From contig NZ_KQ948661.1 in assembly GCF_001514145.1 (NCBI RefSeq), forward strand, positions 558,001 through 622,000: 64,000 nucleotides of DNA, in the 5' to 3' direction. The position numbers and the translations under genes were made by a program. Within the stretch, counting starts at the first letter, position 1. The number at the start of each line of letters is the position of its first letter. The stretch comes from Streptomyces canus (GTDB lineage: Bacteria; Actinomycetota; Actinomycetes; Streptomycetales; Streptomycetaceae). Below the pieces are notes generated by a model. It had not been told where the DNA came from. It saw only the letters and a list, made by a program, of their open reading frames with translations, and did not search any database. Below are positions 25,859 through 32,689 of this stretch, one piece after another.

Positions 25859-27433
25859 TCACCCGGCACCGCGGCCGTGACCGCGGGACACAGCTGCCAC
25901 GGCGTCGGCGAGTCGGTCAAGGACGGCGGTCGCCTGCTCGTCGGTGATCGTCAGAGGGGGGAGCAGGCGCACGACGCTCGCGTGGCGACCACCGAGTTCG
26001 ACGATCAGGCCACGCCGGAGGCACTCCCGCTGGACGGCGACGGCAAGTTCCGGAGAGGCAGGGCGAGGGGACGCGATGGAACCCGGCATCACCAAGGGCC
26101 GCGCATCATCAGCGCTACTCAGCCCGACCGAACCCAGCAAACCAGCGGCCCTACAATCCTCATCGGACCCACGGGACCCACGGGACCCACCGGACCTACC
26201 AGTCTCATCTGGCCCGTTGGCGCCCCGGGGTCCAGCCACACCCGACCGTGCCCCTCCGCCCTCCCCCTCCTCCACGATCTCCACCCCGATCATCAACCCC
26301 CGCCCCCGCACATCACCGATCACAGAAAACTCCCGGCTCAGCCCTCGGAGTTGCTCCAGCATCCGCGCCCCGAGCGTTGCCGCGCGTTCTGTGAGGCCGT
26401 TCTCGCGGACGTAGGCCATCGTGGCCGTGCCCGCAGCCATGGCGAGTTGGTTGCCTCGGAAGGTGCCGGCGTGCGCGCCGGGTTCCCAGACGTCGAGTTC
26501 CTCGCGGTAGACCACCACGGCGAGGGGCAGGCTTCCGCCGATGGCCTTGGACAGGACCATGACGTCGGGGGTGATGCCGCTGTGCTCCACGGCCCAGAAG
26601 GCCCCGGTACGGCCGACTCCCGTCTGGACCTCGTCGGCGATGAGCGGGATCGAGCGGTCGGCCGTGATCCGTCGCATGCGTCGCATCCACGCGTCGGGGG
26701 CCGGAAGAACGCCGCCCTCGCCCTGGACGGGTTCGAGGATCATCCCTGCGGGCAGCGGCACCCCGGACTTGGGGTCGTCGAGGACGGATTCCGTCCAGCG
26801 AGCGGCGAGTTCGGCGCCGTGCGGGCCGCCGACCCCGAAGGGACAGCGGTAGTCCTGCGGGTAGGGCAGCCGGGCGACCCGTACGTCGAAGGCGTCACCG
26901 GAGGCTTCGAGAGCGCCGGAGGTCATGCCGTGGTAGGCGCCGGCGAAGGCGAGCATGCCGTTGCGGCCGGTCGCGGCGCGCACGAGCTTGAAGGCGGCCT
27001 CCACCGCATCGGTGCCGGCCGGGCCGCAGAACTGCACGCGTGCGTGGTCGGCGAGGCCGGGCGGCAGGGTGCGGAACAGTTCGGTGATGAAGGCGTCCTT
27101 GACGGGCGTCGCGAGGTCGAGGACGTGGAGGGGTGCGCCGGAGTCGAGGACCTTGCGGATCGCCTCCAGGACGACGGGGTGGTTGTGCCCGAGGGCAAGG
27201 GTGCCGGCGCCCGAGAGGCAGTCGAGGTAACGGCGGCCGTCAGCGCCCTCAATGGTCAGACCGCGTGCACGTACCGGCACGATCGGAAGGGCGCGGGCAT
27301 AGGTGCGAGCCGCCGACTCGCGGGCCGATTGGCGCCGCAGGATTCCCTCGTGCGCGGAGCGGGTCGCCGACGGTTCCTCGACGTCGGTGTGCTCCGCCAT
27401 GGCCTCCCCGGGTGCGGTCTCGATCACGGCCAT
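25859..27433 (-). CDS. Class III aminotransferase (diaminobutyrate-2-oxoglutarate transaminase type) with low-complexity insertion
   Basis: This 524-residue PLP enzyme fits the DABA aminotransferase group of siderophore and ectoine loci. It has GRRYLDCLSGAGTLALGHNH near residue 65, FCGPAGTDAVEAAFKLVRAA near 120, LEPVQGEGGVLP, LIADEVQTGVGRTG near 250, and the PLP lysine in VMVLSKAIGGSLPLAV. GGGAG before ATG 27433 sets the start. A ~65-residue Gly/Ser/Arg/Asp-rich block (coded by roughly 26065-26275) interrupts the domain after GLMIGVEIVEE and before SPELAVAVQRECLRRGLIVE, where family members run almost directly on. Part is coded by 9-bp tandem repeats. It is the first gene of the siderophore locus; no matching decarboxylase is next to it. 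Confidence 0.88.
   Translation of the reverse strand: MAVIETAPGEAMAEHTDVEEPSATRSAHEGILRRQSARESAARTYARALPIVPVRARGLTIEGADGRRYLDCLSGAGTLALGHNHPVVLEAIRKVLDSGAPLHVLDLATPVKDAFITELFRTLPPGLADHARVQFCGPAGTDAVEAAFKLVRAATGRNGMLAFAGAYHGMTSGALEASGDAFDVRVARLPYPQDYRCPFGVGGPHGAELAARWTESVLDDPKSGVPLPAGMILEPVQGEGGVLPAPDAWMRRMRRITADRSIPLIADEVQTGVGRTGAFWAVEHSGITPDVMVLSKAIGGSLPLAVVVYREELDVWEPGAHAGTFRGNQLAMAAGTATMAYVRENGLTERAATLGARMLEQLRGLSREFSVIGDVRGRGLMIGVEIVEEGEGGGARSGVAGPRGANGPDETGRSGGSRGSRGSDEDCRAAGLLGSVGLSSADDARPLVMPGSIASPRPASPELAVAVQRECLRRGLIVELGGRHASVVRLLPPLTITDEQATAVLDRLADAVAAVSRGHGRGAG
26165..26200 (+). repeat. Four 9-bp tandem repeats inside the aminotransferase gene
   Basis: GGACCCACG, GGACCCACG, GGACCCACC and GGACCTACC run head to tail. 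On the coding (minus) strand they specify Gly/Ser/Arg-type triplets (GSRGSRGS region). The unit is a multiple of three, so copy changes would keep the frame. Confidence 0.85.
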
Positions 27434-27670
27434 GGTTCTCCCGTCGTCGCGCTGTGCAGGGGCAAGCGGTTCCCCCGCGGACTCACCCGCCCCGACATAC
27501 GGAACCCCGGGACCCTTTGCTCGACATCTCGGCACATCGATGCCCCGACTGCCAGGAAATCGCCGGGGACTGGGTCGCCGGGGACCGAACCGCCCACCGG
27601 CCGCAAGCCCCCACCGCTACCAACCCCGGACCGTTCACCGGGTTACGGGTTACCGGAAGATCTTTGGCAT

Positions 27671-27693
27671 GACGGAACTGTTGCGGTTCCGTC
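27671..27693. promoter_or_regulatory. Inverted repeat in the divergent gap 27434-27827
   Basis: GACGGAAC and GTTCCGTC form perfect 8-bp arms around a 7-base centre. It sits between the siderophore aminotransferase (minus) and the trypsin-like lipoprotein (plus), about 135 bases before the latter, and could be an operator for either. No recognisable iron box (TTAGGTTAGGCTAACCTAA type) was seen in this 394-base gap, which otherwise holds no gene. Confidence 0.45.
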
Positions 27694-27827
27694 GGAAGTC
27701 CCCCATAACGGGCGCATAGTGTGTGATGCCGTTTCCAAGGCGCGGTGCCGGAGGGTGAACTCGCGGGACGTCTGCGGGAAGTCCCCGGTTGCGCACCCGG
27801 GTTCGTCCACACAGGGGGAGGCACAGC

Positions 27828-29060
27828 ATGCGATCCGAACCGCTGTCATTGACGGCTCACGGCGAAGGCGAGAAGGGGGCGCGCCGCAGAATCTCACCTG
27901 TGCTCGCCGCCATGGCCCTCGCCTCCGTGCTGGCGCTGACCGCCTCCGGCTGTGGTTCGGGCGACTCGGACGCGAATGCGCAGGCCTCCGCCTCGGCCGC
28001 GTCCGAGAGCGACGGCAAGATCACGATCCCGGACGACATCAGGGACAGGCTCAAGGAGCACGGGATCGATGTCGACCAGTGGAAGGACGGCGCCTGGAAG
28101 AACTGGGACAGGGACGACTGGCTGCGCGAGGCCCAGGACTACATCAACCCGATCATCGAGGGCCTGTGGGACCCGGACCGGATGCGGGAGGCCGAGGATC
28201 CCGACCATGGTGTCCAGGTGAGCGACCTCTCGCGTGACCAGGGTGTGACCGACCCGGAGCCGGCACCCGTGGACGCGATGCCCGTTTCGTCTACGTACCA
28301 CGACAACGTGCCCGAGGCGGGCAAGGTGTTCTTCGACTCCCCCGAGGGCACGATGGTCTGTTCGGCGACGGTCGTGGAGGACCCGGCCCACCCGGGCAAG
28401 TCCGACTTGGTGTGGACGGCGGGGCATTGTGTGCACGCGGGCAGAAGCGGTGGCTGGTACCGCAACACCGCGTTCGTGCCGTCGTACAACGACCAGGCCT
28501 TGTCGGCCGCTGAGTTGGAGAGCGCGACCGAGAAGGATGTCGCTCCGTACGGCGTCTGGTGGGCCGACTGGGCGCAGACCTCGGACCAGTGGATCGCCCA
28601 GGGTGGTCCGACCGGCGGGGACGGCGCCCCGTACGACTTCGCCGTCATCCATGTGACACCGGAGGAGGGTGGCACCGGCAAGTCGCTGGAGGAGACGGTC
28701 GGTTCGGCCCTGCCGGTGAACTTCGCCGCGCCGGCGGTGCCGCAGGTGGAGAGCATCACGGCCGGCGGGTATCCGGCGGCGGCGCCGTTCGACGGGGAGA
28801 CGTTGTACCAGTGCCAGGACAGGCCGGGACGGCTGTCGATCAACGCCTCGGACCCGACGATGTACCGCATCGGCTGCACCATGACCGGTGGTTCGTCCGG
28901 CGGCGGCTGGGTCGCCACCGGTGCGGACGGCCGGCCGGCCCTGGTGTCCAACACCTCGATCGGGCCGGTGAACGCGGGCTGGCTGGCCGGGCCCCGGCTG
29001 GGTGAGGTGGCCAAGGGCGTGTACGACTCGGTCAGCGAGAAGTTCGCGGGCCAGAGCTGA
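27828..29060 (+). CDS. Trypsin-like serine protease-fold lipoprotein
   Basis: This 410-residue exported protein starts at ATG 27828 after AGGGGGAGG. An N-terminal charged segment is followed by a hydrophobic stretch and the lipobox LALTASGC near residue 41, so it should be lipid-anchored outside the membrane. The mature N-terminus is Ser/Ala/Asp-rich, then a region (DDIRDRLKEHGIDVDQWKDG) precedes the protease domain. The catalytic triad is visible: His in WTAGHCVHA near residue 203, Asp in APYDFAVIHV near residue 267, and Ser in TMTGGSSGGGWV near residue 355. It is therefore probably an active peptidase; targets are unknown. It is divergent from the siderophore locus and convergent with hflX. 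Confidence 0.88.
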   Translation: MRSEPLSLTAHGEGEKGARRRISPVLAAMALASVLALTASGCGSGDSDANAQASASAASESDGKITIPDDIRDRLKEHGIDVDQWKDGAWKNWDRDDWLREAQDYINPIIEGLWDPDRMREAEDPDHGVQVSDLSRDQGVTDPEPAPVDAMPVSSTYHDNVPEAGKVFFDSPEGTMVCSATVVEDPAHPGKSDLVWTAGHCVHAGRSGGWYRNTAFVPSYNDQALSAAELESATEKDVAPYGVWWADWAQTSDQWIAQGGPTGGDGAPYDFAVIHVTPEEGGTGKSLEETVGSALPVNFAAPAVPQVESITAGGYPAAAPFDGETLYQCQDRPGRLSINASDPTMYRIGCTMTGGSSGGGWVATGADGRPALVSNTSIGPVNAGWLAGPRLGEVAKGVYDSVSEKFAGQS

Positions 29061-29068
29061 GCACGCTG

Positions 29069-29100
29069 GAGGCCCGCCCTTCGGGAGAAGGACGGGCCTC
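29069..29100. terminator. Hairpin between convergent lipoprotein and hflX genes
   Basis: GAGGCCCGCCCTT pairs with AAGGACGGGCCTC (13 bp, one mismatch) around a 6-base loop, starting 8 bases past the stop codon of the lipoprotein gene. Confidence 0.7.
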
Positions 29101-29132
29101 TCAGACAGCTACGACTCAGAGAGCTACGGCAC

Positions 29133-30629
29133 TCAGGCCACAACCGGTGCCGGGACGTACGGCGCCAGATCCGCGGCCAGCTCCTCGTGCACGCGCACCT
29201 TGAGCAGGGTGCCCTCCGCCGTGTGCTCCTCGGAGATCACCTCGCCCTCGTCATGCGCGCGGGCGACCAGCTTGCCGTGGGTGTACGGCACGAGCGCCTC
29301 GATCTCGACGGACGGCCTGGGCAGTTCGTTGTCGATCAGGGCGAGCAGTTCGGTGATGCCCTGGCCGGTACGGGCCGAGACCGCGAGGGAGCGCTTCTCG
29401 TTCCGCATCAGCCGCTGGAGCGTCAGCGGGTCGGCCGCGTCGGCCTTGTTGATCACGACGATCTCGGGCACGCCGGTGGCGCCGACGTCCCTGATCACCT
29501 CGCGTACGGCGGCCAGCTGCTCCTCCGGGTTCGGGTGCGAGCCGTCCACCACGTGGAGGATCAGGTCGGACTCGCCGACCTCCTCCATGGTGGAGCGGAA
29601 CGCCTCGACCAGGTGGTGCGGCAGGTGCCGTACAAAACCGACGGTGTCGGCCAGCGTGTACAGGCGACCGCTCGGTGTCTCCGCGCGGCGCACGGTCGGG
29701 TCGAGGGTCGCGAAGAGGGCGTTCTCGACCAGGACGCCCGCGCCCGTGAGGCGGTTGAGCAGGGACGACTTGCCGGCGTTGGTGTAGCCCGCGATGGCGA
29801 CCGACGGCACCTTGTGGCGCTTGCGCTCCTGCCGCTTGATCTCGCGGCCGGTCTTCATGTCCGCGATCTCCCGGCGCATCTTCGCCATCTTCTCGCGGAT
29901 CCGACGCCGGTCCGTCTCGATCTTGGTCTCACCGGGACCACGGGTGGCGAGGCCGCCGCCCTTGCCGCCGCCCATCTGACGGGACAGCGACTGACCCCAG
30001 CCTCGCAGCCTGGGCAGCATGTACTGCATCTGCGCGAGCGCGACCTGCGCCTTGCCCTCACGGGACTTGGCGTGCTGGGCGAAGATGTCGAGGATCAGGG
30101 CCGTACGGTCGATGACCTTGACCTTGACGACGTCTTCGAGGGCGATGAGCTGGCCGGGGCTGAGCTCGCCGTCGCAGATGACGGTGTCCGCGCCGGACTC
30201 GACGACGATGTCACGCAGCTCCAGGGCCTTGCCGGAACCGATGAAGGTGGCCGCGTCGGGCTTGTCGCGACGCTGGATCACGCCGTCGAGCACGAGTGCG
30301 CCGGCGGTCTCCGCGAGGGCGGCGAGCTCCGCGAGGGAGTTGTCCGCGTCCTGTGCGGTCCCCGTGGTCCAGACGCCGACGAGGACGACCCGCTCCAGTC
30401 GGAGCTGGCGGTACTCGACCTCGGTGACGTCCTCGAGCTCGGTGGAGAGGCCCGCGACACGGCGCAGGGCCGCGCGCTCGGAGCGGTCGAACTGCTCGCC
30501 GTCCCGCTCTCCGTCGATCTCGTGGCTCCAGGCGACGTCCTCTTCCATCAGGGCATCGGCCCGAAGACCTTCGGCGTATGTGTGCGCGAGGCGCTGCGTG
30601 TCCTGGGAAGGGGATGAAGAGGAGGTCAT
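29133..30629 (-). CDS. hflX: Ribosome-associated GTPase HflX
   Basis: HflX (498 residues) binds and splits stalled or hibernating ribosomes. The N-terminal HflX domain covers residues ~85-200 (DNSLAELAALAETAGALV and GELSPGQLIALEDVV). A glycine-rich/basic connector carries SRQMGGGKGGGLATRGPGE, typical of the family. The G domain has P-loop GYTNAGKSSLLNRL near residue 283, the G3 motif DTVGFVRHLPHHL, NKAD (G4) and a terminal SARTGQG (G5). The ~85-residue N-terminal extension (AWSHEIDGERDGEQFDR region) is usual in streptomycetes. It follows the M1 peptidase gene on the same strand with a 126-base gap. Confidence 0.95.
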   Translation of the reverse strand: MTSSSSPSQDTQRLAHTYAEGLRADALMEEDVAWSHEIDGERDGEQFDRSERAALRRVAGLSTELEDVTEVEYRQLRLERVVLVGVWTTGTAQDADNSLAELAALAETAGALVLDGVIQRRDKPDAATFIGSGKALELRDIVVESGADTVICDGELSPGQLIALEDVVKVKVIDRTALILDIFAQHAKSREGKAQVALAQMQYMLPRLRGWGQSLSRQMGGGKGGGLATRGPGETKIETDRRRIREKMAKMRREIADMKTGREIKRQERKRHKVPSVAIAGYTNAGKSSLLNRLTGAGVLVENALFATLDPTVRRAETPSGRLYTLADTVGFVRHLPHHLVEAFRSTMEEVGESDLILHVVDGSHPNPEEQLAAVREVIRDVGATGVPEIVVINKADAADPLTLQRLMRNEKRSLAVSARTGQGITELLALIDNELPRPSVEIEALVPYTHGKLVARAHDEGEVISEEHTAEGTLLKVRVHEELAADLAPYVPAPVVA

Positions 30630-30755
30630 TTGATCCTTACGTCGATGGGGATTCCGATTCGGCGGTCATGTCTCACAACGCACGAGCACCCCGGGAGATT
30701 CCCGCGCCCCGTGCCGCGCCGACCTGAAGATGGTCGCACGGTACGGGGCGTCTCG

Positions 30756-32288
30756 TCACCGCCTTTTCGCCGGTGCCATGGCCTTCCAGCCCGGGTGGCC
30801 GGGCATCGGTGGGGTCTTCTTGCCGTAGAGCCAGTCCTGGAGGAAGCCGCCGAGGTCGCGCCCGGAGATCTCGGAGGCGAGGTGCACGAAGTCGGCGGTC
30901 GATGCCGTGCCGTCCCGGTGATCCCGCACCCAGGCCCGTTCCAGGTTCTCGAAGGACCTGCGGCCGATCTCCTGGCGCAGGGCGTACAGGACCAGGGCGG
31001 CTCCGTCGTAGACGTTCGGCCGGAAGATGCTGATCTTCTGGCCGGGCTTGGGCGGCTTGGGTGCGGCCGGCGGTCCGCCCTCGGCCCGCCAGCGGTCGGA
31101 GGCGCCGTACGCGGCCTTCATGCGGGCCTCAAGGGTGCGGCCCGCCTTCTCCTCCGCGTACAGGGCCTCGTACCAGGTGGCATGTCCTTCGTTGAGCCAC
31201 AGGTCCGACCAGGTGCGGGGGCTGACGCTGTCGCCGAACCACTGGTGGGCGAGCTCGTGGACCATGATCGACTCGACGTACCACTTGGGGTAGGCGGGCT
31301 CGGTGAAGAGGTCCTTCTCGAAGAGGGACAGGGTTTGAGTTTCCAACTCGAAGCCGGTGTCGGCGGCGGCCATGAGGATGCCGTACGTCTCGAAGGGGTA
31401 CGGCCCGACCTTGCCCTCCATCCACGCGACCTGGCCCGGGGTCTTCTTGAGCCAGGGTTCGAGCTTGGCGCGGTCTTTGGTGCGCACGACGTCCCGGACG
31501 GGCAGTCCGTGCGGTCCGCTGCGGCGCAGCACGGTGGAGCGGCCGATGGACACCTGAGCGAGTTCGGTGGCCATGGGGTGCCGGGTGCGGTACGTCCAGG
31601 TGGTCGCCCGGCCGGCGCGGTCCACGTCCGTCGGCAGGCCGTTGGCGACGGCCGTGTAGCCGTCGGGTGCGGTGACCCGGATGGTGAACATCGCCTTGTC
31701 GGACGGGTGGTCGTTGCAGGGGAACACCAGGTGGGCGGCGTCGGCCTGGTTGGCCATGGCGAGCCCGTCCGCGGTGCGTACCCAGCCGCCGTCCCGGTCG
31801 TCGGCGGAGACGGGGTCACTGGTGTGCCGCACGGTGATCCGCATCCAGCTGCCGGCGGGCAGCGGTCCGTCGGGCGTGACGACGAGGTCCTCGCCGACGC
31901 TGGTGAAGGCCGCGGACAGACCGTCGACCTCCACCGACTGGACCTTGCCGTGGGCGAAGTCGAGGTTGATGCGGTCGAGTTCGGTCGTCGTCCAGGCGTC
32001 GATCGTGGTGACGGCCGTGAGTGGCTTGCTGTTGTCGCCGTGATAGGCGAAGGAGAGGTCGTACGACGCCACGTCGTAGCCGGGGTTGCCGAGGTGCGGG
32101 AAGAGGCGGTCACCGACCCCGAGCGGTGTGGCCGGGGCGCTCGCGGCCAGCAGGCAGACGGAGACGGCGGAGGCGAGCAGCGCGGCCGCCTTGCGCCGTC
32201 GGGCGTTTCCGGTACGGCGACGGGGGGCGTCGGGGCCGGGCCGGTCGGCGTGGGTGGGACCGGCTTGTGTGTGGGAGCTGAGCGGCAT
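30756..32288 (-). CDS. Secreted M1-family metallopeptidase
   Basis: This 510-residue zinc aminopeptidase-like protein has an N-terminal positively charged region and hydrophobic core (AALLASAVSVCLLAASAPA, residues ~34-53), a Sec signal or anchor. The beta domain follows, then the catalytic domain with HELAHQWFG near residue 343 and NEGHATWYE 19 residues later, giving the HExxH-18-E zinc site. The classical GxMEN exopeptidase motif is replaced by TGFELETQTLS, as in small actinobacterial members. It ends soon after the catalytic domain and lacks the large C-terminal ARM domain of full-length PepN-type enzymes. The likely role is extracellular peptide trimming. Confidence 0.88.
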   Translation of the reverse strand: MPLSSHTQAGPTHADRPGPDAPRRRTGNARRRKAAALLASAVSVCLLAASAPATPLGVGDRLFPHLGNPGYDVASYDLSFAYHGDNSKPLTAVTTIDAWTTTELDRINLDFAHGKVQSVEVDGLSAAFTSVGEDLVVTPDGPLPAGSWMRITVRHTSDPVSADDRDGGWVRTADGLAMANQADAAHLVFPCNDHPSDKAMFTIRVTAPDGYTAVANGLPTDVDRAGRATTWTYRTRHPMATELAQVSIGRSTVLRRSGPHGLPVRDVVRTKDRAKLEPWLKKTPGQVAWMEGKVGPYPFETYGILMAAADTGFELETQTLSLFEKDLFTEPAYPKWYVESIMVHELAHQWFGDSVSPRTWSDLWLNEGHATWYEALYAEEKAGRTLEARMKAAYGASDRWRAEGGPPAAPKPPKPGQKISIFRPNVYDGAALVLYALRQEIGRRSFENLERAWVRDHRDGTASTADFVHLASEISGRDLGGFLQDWLYGKKTPPMPGHPGWKAMAPAKRR

Positions 32289-32375
32289 GCACCACGGCTA
32301 CCAGCGCACGCGTGCGCCACGGCGACGACGCGCGACTGTCCCACTCGAACGGGGTGCTCCGACTCCGTTGAGGAG

Positions 32376-32486
32376 ACGCGTGAGGTCCTGAGGCGGGCCA
32401 CACGCGCTATGTACCTGTGGCCCGCCACGCGCGCGTTGTAGGTCCTGAGGCCTGCCACCCGCGCGCTGAGGGCCTGTGGGCGCCAC
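32376..32486. repeat. Degenerate tandem repeat array A (26-30 bp units)
   Basis: Four clear units of the form ACGCG-TGAGG-TCCTGAGGCGGGCCAC begin at 32376, 32402, 32429 and 32459; a fifth partial one follows at 32487. The units share CCTG(A/T)GG and GCCAC cores but differ elsewhere. They lie in the 401-base gap between the RSH and M1 peptidase genes (32289-32689), which otherwise has no gene. Confidence 0.7.
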
Positions 32487-32529
32487 GCACGCGTGAGGGC
32501 CTGTCGACCGACCCTGCACCCGCTCACCA

Positions 32530-32652
32530 AGACCTGCGGACCCGTCCCTCACGCGCGTGCAGACTGCAGACCCGTCGCTCACGCACATGCAGACCTGCGG
32601 ACCGGCCGCTCACGCACGTGCAGACCAGCAGACCAGCCGCCCCCGCGCATGG
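32530..32652. repeat. Degenerate tandem repeat array B (four 30-31 bp units)
   Basis: Units start at 32530, 32561, 32591 and 32622. Each begins AGAC(C)TGC(G/A)GACC and ends CACGC(A/G)C(G/A)TGC or a variant. The period is 30-31 bases. There are no conserved repeats separated by unique spacers, so it is not a CRISPR array. It lies 37 bases downstream of the RSH stop codon on the opposite reading sense. Confidence 0.75.
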
Positions 32653-32689
32653 CCCCACCCCGGTCGGGCGCGCCCCCTGAGGCGTCCTT

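Noticed and set aside
25413-25862. 149-residue Gly/Ala/Thr-rich minus-strand frame between aminotransferase and synthetase
   Set aside because: It is repeat-derived low complexity without codon bias or a homologue-like motif; kept as a spacer instead.
32376-32652. CRISPR array
   Set aside because: The units are contiguous and degenerate, with no constant repeats alternating with unique spacers and no cas genes in the window.
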